This document shows positions 47,164-58,038 of a stretch of DNA of 64,000 bases, piece after piece. Within the stretch, counting starts at the first letter, position 1, and each line of letters starts with the position of its first letter. The DNA comes from Acanthosoma haemorrhoidale (Eukaryota > Arthropoda > Insecta > Hemiptera > Acanthosomatidae), in contig OV884013.1 of NCBI GenBank assembly GCA_930367205.1, positions 121,621,827 through 121,685,826 of the forward strand. The letters run 5' to 3'. The notes under the pieces were generated by a model. It did no database searches and was not told the origin of the DNA. It saw only the letters and a list, made by a program, of their open reading frames with translations. A program made the position numbers and the translations under genes.

Positions 47164-47961
47164 GGGTGTCCCAGAATTAACGCAAGATTTGAATTTGCCG
47201 CCATTTGTGCAGTAAAGTGCTGGCAACCCTAAAAAACAAACAATTTGACAGCTGACAGTTTAGGGTTAGTACAAATGGAGCGTTACACGATAGAACAACG
47301 TGTCTTTATTGTTGAACATTATCTCAAAAATGATGAAAGTTTGGCGGCCGCAGTTCGAAAATTTCATAAAAAATGTGGTCGGAATAGTGTTTTGACTTCA
47401 TCAACTGTGAAGAGATTAATTGAAAAATTTAGGGAGACTGGATCAGTTGGAGACACTAAACACACTGGTCGTCCAAAAACAAGCCGTTCAAATGTCAATA
47501 TCGAAGCAGTGCCGAAATTGGATGATATTGATGTGGCCAATATGTGGTTTCGACAAGATGGTGCCACATGCCATACAGCCCATGAAACAATTCAAATACT
47601 GCATAAGACATTTCCAGGTCGTGTACTCTCTCGTTTCGGTGATCAGAATTGGCGCCCTAGATCGTGTGATTTAACACCTTTAGATTTCTTTTTATGGGGT
47701 TATTTGAAGTCAAAGGTGTATGTCTACAAGCCCACATCCACCCGTGCATTAAAAGAGGAAATTGAACCACATTTATGCTAAATGGCCATGGAAAATTTCG
47801 ACAAAAGAGTGCGTATGTGCCAGCAAAGTCGTGGAGGTCATTTGCCCGATGTGTTATTCCATAAATAACCCTGTCCTATTTACTTTATAATTCAATAAAA
47901 AAAAATACTAAAAACTGTGTTTTCTATTTAAATCAAATCTTGCGTTAATTCTGACACACCC
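47164..47961 (+). mobile_element. M-family TIR DNA transposon, internally deleted in frame (copy M5)
   Basis: The left inverted repeat is perfect and the right has one change (CTGACACACC). From MERYTIEQRVFIVEHYLKND at 47275 a single frame runs to 47781. The HTH, GRPKTSRSNVNIEAV, then at 47512 a deletion that happens to keep frame joins PKLDDIDVANMWFRQDGATCH. SCDLTPLDFFLWGYLKSKVY and EEIEPHLC follow, then a stop. The second and third aspartates are separated by 36 residues. The first catalytic aspartate and about 110 residues (estimated) of the normal centre are missing, so a DNA-binding, non-catalytic fusion of about 169 residues could be made. It shares the small EPHLC deletion with M3. Confidence 0.88.
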
Positions 47962-49015
47962 TTCATTAGTTCTTTGGAAGGCAATTTCAAATTAGGAGTA
48001 AGATTTTTTCCCACAGTTACTGTTTACTTTATACAAGATGTTAAAGCCAAAAAACATAAAATAAAAATATAATTGTGTCCAAAGAGGATCTGCTAGTTGG
48101 TACATAATGGCGAAAGGCCCCATTAAATTAATTGTCCTCGACCAATTATTATCGGGCTCAATTTCTGTCATCGCGCTAAGCCACCGATAAAGCAGGGACC
48201 GGGAGGTCACGTAGGAGTCGTAAATCCGATTCCGGTTACCGGAGCTGGAACGAACTGTAACGGGAGAGTTATCGTTACCGTTCCTATCATTAGCTCTGGG
48301 TCCGGTATATAATTCCTCATATTTTATGGTCACCAGCTCATTACCCGCGGGAGGCCGCCAAGGCAATTTCCTCTCCCTTTGTATCTCCGGGTCTTACAGG
48401 AGCTCAGGTAAAATTACATTTTATTGTTGTTAGAGTTTAACTACAATTACGAGCTAATTAACTGGTTGTACCTGTTAATTACATTGTCATTGTATATTAT
48501 CTTTAGGCTACTAACTGTTCATGTTTATACTAATTTATCTTTCTTAACGCGAAACTGTTATTTTCAAAAATGAACTCGGGGGGGTTCACAATTTTTTTTT
48601 CAACGTGCCTACATTCTAGAATCAGATTATTCTCTCGGATTCTGAACACTACTGACAAAGGGTTAATTACTAATTATAATAATATCTTTATTATCTTCGG
48701 ACTATTTCCTTTAACGAATATATATATATATTTAATATAATGTGGGATCTTTGACATGTTTAAGTCTCCGCTAATTTTCACAATTTGCAAGGAAATAAAG
48801 TATGTAAAAAAAAAAATAAGAAAAAGTATGTGTACAATAAAAGACACATATTCCTCAGCAATTTAAAATAAAATAAAAAAAAAACTTGCTAAAAAAATAA
48901 TATATCTACACACACATACTAACTCAAAATGGGGTGTTCTCATATAAATACTTAAATACCTTAATACCTAGATTAACGAATTAAAATAAAAAAAAGTCTT
49001 AATTCATAATATATA
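47962..49015. other. unassigned DNA with GC-rich island
   Basis: 48090-48390 is GC-rich and open on the minus strand for 124 codons (LVTIKYEELYTGPRAND is its most protein-like part), unrecognised. 48700-49010 is very AT-rich. Confidence 0.3.
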
Positions 49016-49352
49016 ACAATCTTTATTGTGCAATAATTACAATCTGCCTTTTATAAGGCAATAATAATACAGATAAATGATCTCATTCATACCATATTTA
49101 CAGCATCATTCACTCGCTCATTCATACAATAGGACATGATTGGAGAAACTGGCCATTGCCAGGACTCCCACTGTCACGCGTTTATAGTAGGTCACGAGGC
49201 CACTGCCGTTTCAGTCTCCGAGGAGGATTATAGGGATGAGTGGCGCAGTGCAATGACTGTGCTAGAGGATTAGGGTGGTTGGAAAGGCTGCTGTGGAATT
49301 TCATAAACTTGGAAGGGATGAGTTCTAGAATGTAGGGTATATTAAGATCTAT
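49016..49352 (-). mobile_element. F2 non-LTR retrotransposon fragment with internal deletion
   Basis: The plus strand shows the complement of the F2 tail, then a deletion near 49131 that removes about 150 bases of the central UTR. The end of the ORF follows, to the PYILELIPSKF-equivalent. It is 5'-truncated near 49352. Confidence 0.8.
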
Positions 49353-51270
49353 TCTATTAAGAATCTAATCTATTAAGAATATCTATTAAGAATTCATAAT
49401 AATTACCAACATTATATAATATATATGTCATAAATTCAACACTTTGTGCAACTGGTTATTTGTTTGTGAATTAGTTAGGACTTAAAGGTTAAATGCAAAT
49501 GAGACCACTTATTATTATGGTCACTATAAATTCAATATAATATAAACTATACCACTCCGTTTGTAATCGAATAATTTATAACTATAAACTAATACTAAAC
49601 CCTAGATATGGAAATGGAAGAGTTTGTCTCACTCACTACGCAATTGTAGCATTCGCAATCACAAAAAACTGAAAATCCATTTATTTTTCTCTCCGTTGTA
49701 TATATACAACAATTTTACAATTTCATTTTGTTCTGTGCACTGCTAATTGGGAGGTTAGTTTTATTGACCGATAAAATGGTTTACCCACAAATTATCAATA
49801 TGTTGTTTATTAAGCTTTGAGGGTTTTGAACATATAAATTCCATTCTCAATGTCTATAACAAAAAACTAGGCACTTCAATGCTAAATACATCATCATCGT
49901 TAAAATAATAACCAATTACAATGAATTAGGATTATTATTTCAGCTATATTATTCTCTTATTTTTCTGTTTCGTTTTTATATAATTAATCTCACTAGATCC
50001 GTAAATATAATATTTGGCCAAGAATATGAGGTAAAAGGTGAGAGACTTGGTATACGGTCTAGGCTTTACTGTCGTAAAAGTACCTACGCACCATAGGGCA
50101 CCATATTGCCTGCTGACCATTACTTAGCCACCAGAATTATAATGGATTTAGTCCTTAGTTAAATTTGGTAATAGATTAGAACTTAACAGAAAGTTTAACA
50201 TGAAAAGGAAATATGTCTGGGGTTGATAATTTAGTTCATCTAAGTTAGTAAATACTTAGGAATCAAAACTTTAATCTTACTTTTTAGGCTATATTAGTTT
50301 AAATATTTATGCTTGACAAATAACTCGTACGACTTGTAGTGAACCATGACAATAAAACTTTTTTTAATTATACGAGGAATATCATAAATTACAATAATGA
50401 ATAGAACAACAATATCAAAATTACAATAATGAACAGAACAACAATATCAAAATTACAATAATGAACAGAACAACAATATCAAAATCCTACCGAAAATATC
50501 TCTGAAATAATCTGTTATTCCCTCAAACAAAAATTTACAATGAAACTCAAAGAGATTTATGAACATGTGGTTTTTAACAATTGAATCTACTTGGCTCTTC
50601 TTCAGTATAGCTGAACCAGCCTAGCTGCAGATGAGGCCCCTAATGGAGGGTCGTCATCGCTGAGAACCGATCGAAGGTACTGGTACCCAGTAATATGCCT
50701 CAGTCCTTAAAGGATACTCATAGCCTTTAGCGAACAGTGGTTCGACCTCCATTTCTCCAATAATGTGGTTTGCATTTTGGGAAGTGAAATCCGTGTCATG
50801 AAATCTCCACTCATCATGAAATCTCGGGCTAGTCTGAGTTGTACTGCTTGCAGCCTCGACCATGACAACACTACAAACATCAACACCACTTATACTGGTA
50901 CACTACATTTAGGCGATAGTTGCATCAAGCGTGGGTTTATTGACAGACTAATGGTTTTCCTATCGTAGTTACGTTTACAAAGCTTCACTATTTAAATAAG
51001 GTACAATAGTGCCGGATCAAAAATAAAATGTATTTGATTGTCCGTTCCCTGAAGGAAAAAAAGCTATGCAGTGAAATATTGTTGAAAAGATAAATATTAC
51101 ATTTAATACGTAAATGATCGATAGTGAAGTTTTGATTAAACTTTTTTTTCACTTTTTTTTAGTACAGTGACCAAAATCTGTTTACATCATTTATAATTTA
51201 TAAATACATATTAATTTATTAAAGAACCAATGTAGTAAAGAAACGTCTCCGAGTATCGGGCAGGAATTCC
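49353..51270. other. unassigned AT-rich DNA
   Basis: Apart from the 3 x 32-bp array at 50391 I recognise nothing. 50600-50960 is GC-richer, with open frames of 60-69 codons on both strands. Confidence 0.3.
50391..50486. repeat. 32-bp tandem repeat, exactly three copies
   Basis: Units at 50391-50422, 50423-50454 and 50455-50486 begin ACAATAATGAA. They differ only at one T/C in the first unit and the last base of the third. They are contiguous, with no spacers. Confidence 0.95.
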
Positions 51271-51641
51271 CCAGGTTTAATAAAAACCTATGAAATGATT
51301 GTTAACGTTGAAATGATTGTAATGGTTGTCTTTTAGATATTTTTCACCCTAAGCCATTAGGATCACTGGAAATCTTCTGTTAAACAAATTGAAACTTCTT
51401 TATTGTGTTAAAATTATAATCTGCCTTATTGGGCAATAAGCAATTGAGATAAATGTTCTCACACACCATATACACAAGTTTCATTCACTCGCTCATTCAT
51501 ACAGTATTTACAAACAGCCCAGAGACCTCCCAAATCCACATGGTTGTAACCTACGTCGCGTGCGAAAGAGGTAGTGCAGTCTCAGGAAGTCCCCCACGCT
51601 CCTCCGCCAGGTGCCTCACCGGATACGAGCCAGTGGAGGAT
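51271..51641 (-). mobile_element. F2 3' end plus shared downstream segment (inverted copy of 43.0-43.4 kb)
   Basis: 51381-51641 is the complement of an F2 3' UTR of the same subfamily as 42876-43312. 51271-51380 is the complement of the 118-bp segment found beyond that copy's tail. The F2 ORF is absent. I see no poly(A) tract or TSD at either edge. Confidence 0.8.
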
Positions 51642-52259
51642 GAACAAAAAGTTTAAAATTAAAATTAAAAAAAAAAATGTGTGTAACTACCAAAGCCTAT
51701 AAAACTACCTTGCAACGAATATTGTAGGCGTTCAATTTTTTTTTTGGGGGGGTGATATTTTTAACTACCGTAATTAACGTGTTCAACTTCTTCCTAGTTT
51801 AGGTTTTGTATTCTTTACTTGCCATTTTCTTTTCTGAACGAAAACTAGATCAGCTCGTACGGAAGTTCTGTAAAATATGCATTTTAGATCACTGGATTAG
51901 AACATACAGGCAGACGAAAGGGTATAAATTTAGGGTATAATAAAGGTATAAACATAATAGTTAGTTTCATTGCTAGCTATGATAATTAGTTTCAGTATAG
52001 TGGGAAGGCTCGGTACACTTTGCTACCTCTGCCACGATAGCGACTAACAAACGTTCATAATAACTTAAGCGCCTTAACATTAGCATATCTCATGTGAACT
52101 TTCTTACAGTCTTATAATATACATGGAGTTTTAGTGTTATTTTTTTTATTTTATATTAGAATTAATTCAAGTACTAAATAAAGTAATTCTTCCGATAAGC
52201 TGTTTCTAAATGTCATCAAATAAAATTAGGATTCCCCCAAAAGCTCTCTATTAGCGTAT
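51642..52259. other. unassigned AT-rich DNA
   Basis: No gene or repeat recognised. Confidence 0.3.
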
Positions 52260-53030
52260 TAACGGTGACTGTCGGGCTCAGATAACCGAGTATCCCCACA
52301 GTGGGGAGGAGACGCCCGCCGCGGGCTAGAGTAGCTACAACCTCTAGCCGCCGTCCAGCGAGCGCCTAGGAAGAGATAAGGCGGGCGGACCTGTGGTCTT
52401 TCACCCAGGTGCCAGGCCGACTAGGCCGGCAGCCTAATTCGTTTTTGATCTGACTCCATAAGATCTTTAGAAGGTGTGTGCCCCGACAAAGCACTATGTT
52501 CAGGAGAAGAGGTACAGGGTAGGTTTATAGGTAGTTTATGTGGTCTTAGAATGACCACGAATTCACTCTCGGTATCTAAGGGTAGGCGAAAACCATCCGG
52601 ATCCCAAAGGCGAGTGTGAACCGGAGAGAAGCAGACTGGACTGCCGTGGGAGACGCTACTGGTAAGTTTGTAGGGCCACGGCAACCGTCGTCCGCGAGGA
52701 AGAGGTCTCTCCCAAGGAGGTGCTAGATTTATCGAGACGAAGGCAGATATTCCCACTAGAAAGGTGTGGGGTCTGACAACGCCGGACTAAAACATAGCGA
52801 GGTTAGGAAAGAGAGATTCAGAGGTAGTTGAATGAGAAGACCATGGTTTGAGTAGAGCAGCAAGCGCCAGTGCAGAGAGAGAGGTGTTCAAGGTGCCGGT
52901 TTGTTTCTTTCTGATTTTCAACCTATGGAGCGTTTCTTATATAGGCTGCTAGTCGTGATGGTGGGCGATCCCCACCACCGGCTGTTCTCCCCACCAGCTT
53001 CTCCCCCACTCTCCGATTGACGTCATAAGC
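52260..53030 (-). promoter_or_regulatory. GC-rich island with TATA, initiator and CRE on the minus strand
   Basis: On the minus strand a TATATAAG box (52943 to 52936) lies 31 bases upstream of a TCAG initiator whose A is at 52912. A perfect CRE palindrome, TGACGTCA, lies at 53018-53025. About 650 GC-rich bases follow downstream, including a 117-codon open frame without an ATG (near 52421-52770; DPDGFRLPLDTESEFVV is its centre). This is core-promoter spacing. It could be the promoter and first exon of a minus-strand gene or the U3-R-U5 of a solo LTR. I could not define LTR ends or a target duplication. Confidence 0.4.
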
Positions 53031-53074
53031 TTTATTAAACATATGGAAACAGTGATAGATATGATCTGATCGAG

Positions 53075-53984
53075 AAGATGGTGACTTTTTTTTTTTTTTT
53101 TTTTTTTTTTTCATAGCCCCTTTAAATTTACAGATAATTATATATAATTATAGATCCTCAGGCGAATCTATTTACAAATTATTTTGTATTTCCTGTAGCA
53201 TCACTACATTATATACAGGTTTTGTTATTTTATAGAAATTATATAATGTATAAACAAGTATAATGACATAAATTATACGTGACTTAACGAAACTGACTAA
53301 TAAGGTGATGGGGCTCACCTTTTTGATCAACCTTAAAACTAACTTACCTACTAATTCTTATCATAATTTTTCCCCGACAGTCTGTTGCCATCGATGCGGG
53401 AGGGATGGCGGGGTCATAGTGTTAAACACTGGGTTTGTCAGGTGCTGCAACGAGTCAAAAAACTTAATGTGTCTCCGGCGGATGAACTCACCCACCGACG
53501 GCACACCAAGCAACGGGTGCAGGTCAGCGTTCTTCAACCTCTCGAAAGAGGTATGTCGGACCACTTTTCGCATGATTCCATTCTGGAAGTGTTGGAGACA
53601 TTTGGCTGTATTGTCAGTCAAGTGGGTAAATAGTGGGGCACCGTACAGAAGAGCTGGCCGGAGGACACATTTATATATCATCAATTTAAGACGAAGCGAC
53701 AGGTTAGGTGAAGTTAGCAAGTGCGATAGCCGGTAAGACCTTTGTCGTACTTTTTCTATTTTATTACTAAAATGAGTAGAGAAATGGAGATGCCTATCCA
53801 TTTTTATACCCAAATAGTGCATTGAGAAAGCTGGTGAGCTCTCTGGCCCTCCCACGCTATACGATTTTGGCAAGGATTTTTTCCCCTTTTGGAGGGAGAA
53901 GATTACGCAGTCGGTCTTCCCGGCGTTTACGCTGATGTTTAACATGCCCAGTCTATCACTGATAACGTTTCAAGATGGTGACTT
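53075..53984 (-). mobile_element. F1 non-LTR retrotransposon, longest and best-preserved copy, 13-bp TSD
   Basis: AAGATGGTGACTT flanks the insertion (53075-53087 and 53972-53984). A poly(A) tail of about 24 appears as T at 53086-53111. The open frame on the minus strand runs from the 5' truncation (near 53945) to 53361: LNISVNAGKTDCVIFSLQKG (just after the reverse-transcriptase active site), the thumb MHYLGIKMDRHLHF, LMIYKCVLRPALLYGAPLF, TDNTAKCLQHFQNGIMRKVV, EFIRRRHIKFFDSLQHLTNP and a stop. There is no internal stop. It looks recent. The endonuclease and catalytic core were never copied. The hairpin (53303-53320) is perfect. The plus frame of 143 codons is an antisense shadow. Confidence 0.92.
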
Positions 53985-56900
53985 ATAATTATTTATAATT
54001 AAGAGGTGGCTACAACAGTGACAATCTATGGAAGGCAGGTATTACCAACATTAATATAATGAGTGCTGTTGGTGCTAGTGGAATTCCAGGTGATCTTGAT
54101 CCTGGTTCAATAAGGTTTGTATGAATACCTGTTATGGTTGGGCAGCCTTTCTCCACTTCTCTCAGCTAACGTGTTGGTCTACTCTATCATGAGGTATATC
54201 AAGTAGAACCAAGAGAGTCTGATAAGCTCCGACCTATTTTAGTTCTAAGCTCACAGGCTAGTGTGACTTTCTAAGCTATCCAAAGTGTAAGTCCCTTTGG
54301 GCTTTGGTAGCTTGAAGGCCTGAGGTATTTCTCAACAGGTAGCACCACCGGCCCCAAGTTCGTGCTACTGGGATATATGGTGGACAGGTTCCTTATGGCG
54401 CACATCTGTCTTACTTAACCTTTTAATAAAATATTCGAATATTCTACTCCAATTATGAGCTAATGATATTTATAAAATCTAGTGATAAGATCTTTCATGT
54501 ACATGTTTATAAAAAAAATAAGAAAAACCGTTGGTAGTTTCTGATATAAATACTAAAAGCGGATGACCGAACGGTCTTGCTGGTCTAGAGTTCTTCTGCG
54601 CCTTAATCCTCCAACTGTATAGAGGGAAATTGTATTCATCAGAGCCGAAGCTATGCTTCATCAAGGCTTAACTTTTATCATCGCTTAGTTCGGAGGGAGA
54701 GGTTCTACTTTTAAACAAGTACCGCTCTTTTTGTATCCATCTATTTGTATATATGTTTGTGCTTCGATAATTAATAAACTCATCTATAAGGCATTATTTT
54801 TAAACCATCTATAATTTAAAGGTGTATACCTAAGCTAGTAATAAGCTGATTATGTATTGGTTAAAATACTGTAACAATAACTATAAAGTCATTTTTTTAG
54901 ATTAAATTCGCCATTTACGTTTCCTAATCTATTAATTGAGAATGGTGGTGTAGCCATAGAAACCACTAGGAGAGCAGGCATGAGATTGGTCCTTATTTAT
55001 TAATTGTCGTTAAAATTGTTTGTGAATATTTTTCCTCTGAGCCGTATACAACACATTTGACTCCAATTGTTTACTGTGTGGCGCCGAATTGAAAAAGTGC
55101 TTGGGACAGCAGACAATAATGCCACAATATCAGCCCTATTGCGGCTGTAACGACTTGCTTATTACAGCAGGAGGGAGCGAGAGATGACAAAAACAGGCGT
55201 AATATTCGGAGCATCGCTGCGATTAGTGCACGAGGGAACAGCCATTGCTGGCCAATAGCTCTGTCTCATTTCCGAGAGGCCTTCTTCCGGCGGCGAGATT
55301 AAACCACATCTTACCACCCCCCACAATTGCCTTATTGCACCCCATTTGTGCATCAAGACGAATGGTTCGAGGGGTGAACTGTCAAGTGCAGGCAGTGGAT
55401 GATGGCCGGTGCAATCAGTCGCACTAAGGAGAAGAGTGTTTGGAGATCGGAATAGGTTGATGAAAGACCATTTCTCCAGGTTCTCCAGCAACCCGGAACA
55501 CAAGATCCCGTTTTTCTGACCTTCAAATCCCTTCCCACAGAACAGGATTCGATCGTTCCGTTCTTGCTCGCTCCACCCCTCTCTGGAATGCTCTTCCTCT
55601 CAATCTCTCTTAATACTCTTGATTCATCTTCACATCCTTTTAAATCCCTCTTTTTCCAACATTTTCGAATGAAATAAAGAATTCATTTTGGCTATTATTA
55701 CTATTTTATTCTATTATCATATAGTGTATAGAGAAATAGGACTCCGCAGTCTATTATAAACATATTAACAGATTTTTAAAAACTACTCTTATATGTTTAT
55801 CAAAATTTGTTTTTATTTTATTTCTTAAACCAACTAGATGACTGATAGTTAATTTAAAAATAAAATGTGAATAATCTAAAACATATTTTGAAATCGACTT
55901 CGAGGGCATTATTTTTAGAACTGCTTCGAAATTAATTTAATTTACTCTTTAACGGGCGACCTTGCTATTAATAATTATCTACATAAATAATCCTTTCAGC
56001 TGTGACTTAAAATCAATTTTTCTGCTCGATTAAAAATCCTCTATAAGGCTCATCGTGGTTTACGGCCATAGAATGACTACAAATAAACGAAAAACTATAG
56101 TTCCATACAATTTTTAAAAGTATAGCCTTTCTTTTCGGACTTGGAGGGAATTCGTAGTGACTAATAAATAAATAGTTAATATTGACAAATTTCCATTGGG
56201 AAACTTATTTTTTCATAATCATTCTTAAGGTAAGCCCCATCACTATTTAAATTGTCAAAATCCTTGTATGATTTTTAAGAGAACAGTTTTTACACATTAT
56301 AACATGTATAAAATGTAATTATTGTAGATTCTATAATATTTTGGGTATGTTAATAATAAAGAGATTTGAAAACAAAATAAGAATTATTTGTACCTATACG
56401 TTTATATTTTCGTCTTAGGTACTTAATTAAATTACCTTCTAAAATAATATTGAGAACACAATAGAGTACAAGGTTTTCCATTTATTTTTATTGGTGCTAT
56501 TCGTAAATTGAAATCGAGTTGAAAGCAGTGTGAAAATCCTGTTGTGGATTGTACTATCGCTGTTACGAACTTATTGTTGATGACATTCCAATGGGATCTG
56601 GTACTTGTACTGTCACCCAGTAGATAGAACAAAGAACGAATAAAAGTACGTTTTGAAAAACGAATGAGTAAAAAGAACAAAAAAAAAAAAAGGATTGTAC
56701 ATGAAACAACTCGTTAGTTGTTGGATTCTTTGTGGTACAATCACTACTAAATTATTGTCAATAGTCTGCTTAAATTTGATGTTGAGGTTTTAGAACTGAT
56801 ACCACTTTTTATTTATGGTTACTGAAAAGCTATAATTACTTATATGAAAATGAAAAAGGTACTGTACATTTCACATAAAAAACTTCTTCAATGGTAGCGC

Positions 56901-57469
56901 GATTCCTTAATTTTGTAAAGTAACTAAGTACGTATTTGGAATTTAGTGCACAAAGTTTCATTAGTAAGCCATTTCATTTGTAAGTATTTTTTCTTTATTA
57001 TTATTGCGTTCTAGTTAAATTAAAGAGTCGTGTTTATTATTAAAACTAATAACTTATAGACTAAGTTTACAATTGCCATACACAATATTACTTGAAGAAC
57101 ACTGCTATTTTATTATATAGTTTACAGTAGCGTAAACCATTTACTAGGAATAAACATTAACGAAAACGGATTTGTTGATACTTTCAGTATAAATTGATGA
57201 GTCTCTCTTAGCTAAAATAAAAGCATTATATTAAATTGTTTACCGGTGGGAGAGTTGTAGAATGTGTTTATATTTCTAAATACGTTTAGTCTTCCACCGG
57301 CGTATTTCAACGTATGGAGATGAAATCATGCAGGTGCTTACGCTATCAATATCATAAGCATACAGATTTCTAAAATTAGCATCTCATAATCAAAAAACGG
57401 GTGCCACACTTTAAGGGCACTATCCTTGAAGCCCCACGAAACCCTCTTTTGCTATTTAACTCTCCTCAA
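53985..57469. other. unassigned DNA
   Basis: No confident gene. 55150-55620 is GC-rich, open for 113 codons on the minus strand (55162-55503) without a recognised domain. A short F3/F1-like tail at 56225-56378 is listed separately. The rest is AT-rich. Confidence 0.3.
56225..56378 (+). mobile_element. F1/F3-like 3'-UTR relic
   Basis: It starts AAGGTAAGCCCCATCACTA, a decayed version of the F1/F3 hairpin. It ends with TAATAAAGAGATTTGAAAACAAAATA, like the F3 tail. The middle is diverged. No coding part remains. Confidence 0.55.
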
Positions 57470-57474
57470 AATAC

Positions 57475-58038
57475 TTGTACATTATACAGAATGTAGTAGA
57501 ACTAGACATACGTACATTATACATAATGTAGTATTATAATGTGACGTATGTAGCATAATTTTACGTACGTACATTATAGAGAGTGTTGCGCAATGTGGCT
57601 AATGCGACATTCATACATACATTATAGAGAATATAGCATAATTTGACGTATGTACGTTATAGAGAATGTCGCATAATGTGACATACGAACATTATACAGA
57701 ATGTAGCATAATGTGACATGCGAACATTATACAGAATGTAGCATAATGTGACATACGTACATTATACAGAATGTCGCATAATGTGACATACGTACATTAT
57801 ACATAATGTTGCATAATTTGACGTACGTACATTATTATAAATTATACATTGTACATTATTATATAGTGTTGCATAATGTAAGTATGCCAATACGTACATA
57901 GTACAGAATGTTGCATAATGTGACATACGAACATTATATATAATGTATCATTATGTGGCATATTTACATTATAAAGAATTTACCATGATTTGCCATGCCT
58001 ATATTATACTGAATGTAGCATACGTACATTATACAGGA
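57475..58038. repeat. minisatellite with 35-bp unit, about 15 diverged copies
   Basis: The best units (57690-57790) read TGACATACGNACATTATACAG followed by AATGTAGCATAATG, 35 bases in period. Outer units have small indels and AT-rich changes, while the central four or five are nearly identical. Each unit contains ATAATGT and ACATTAT, so single strands can fold. No ORF. Confidence 0.9.

Noticed and set aside
50391..50486. Possible CRISPR array
   Set aside because: Three directly adjacent 32-bp units with no spacers, in an animal genome. It is a plain tandem repeat.
52421..52756. 111-codon minus-strand ORF in the GC-rich island
   Set aside because: It begins at GTG and a stop lies a short way upstream with no ATG between. 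I keep the island as promoter-like but not the ORF as a gene.
53305..53736. Plus-strand 143-codon frame (and similar ones at 1661, 36262 and 38866)
   Set aside because: Antisense of the F1 retrotransposon ORF; the minus-strand frame is the homologous one.
55162..55503. 113-codon minus-strand ORF
   Set aside because: No recognisable domain, no splice context and no supporting neighbour. GC-rich islands are prone to chance frames.
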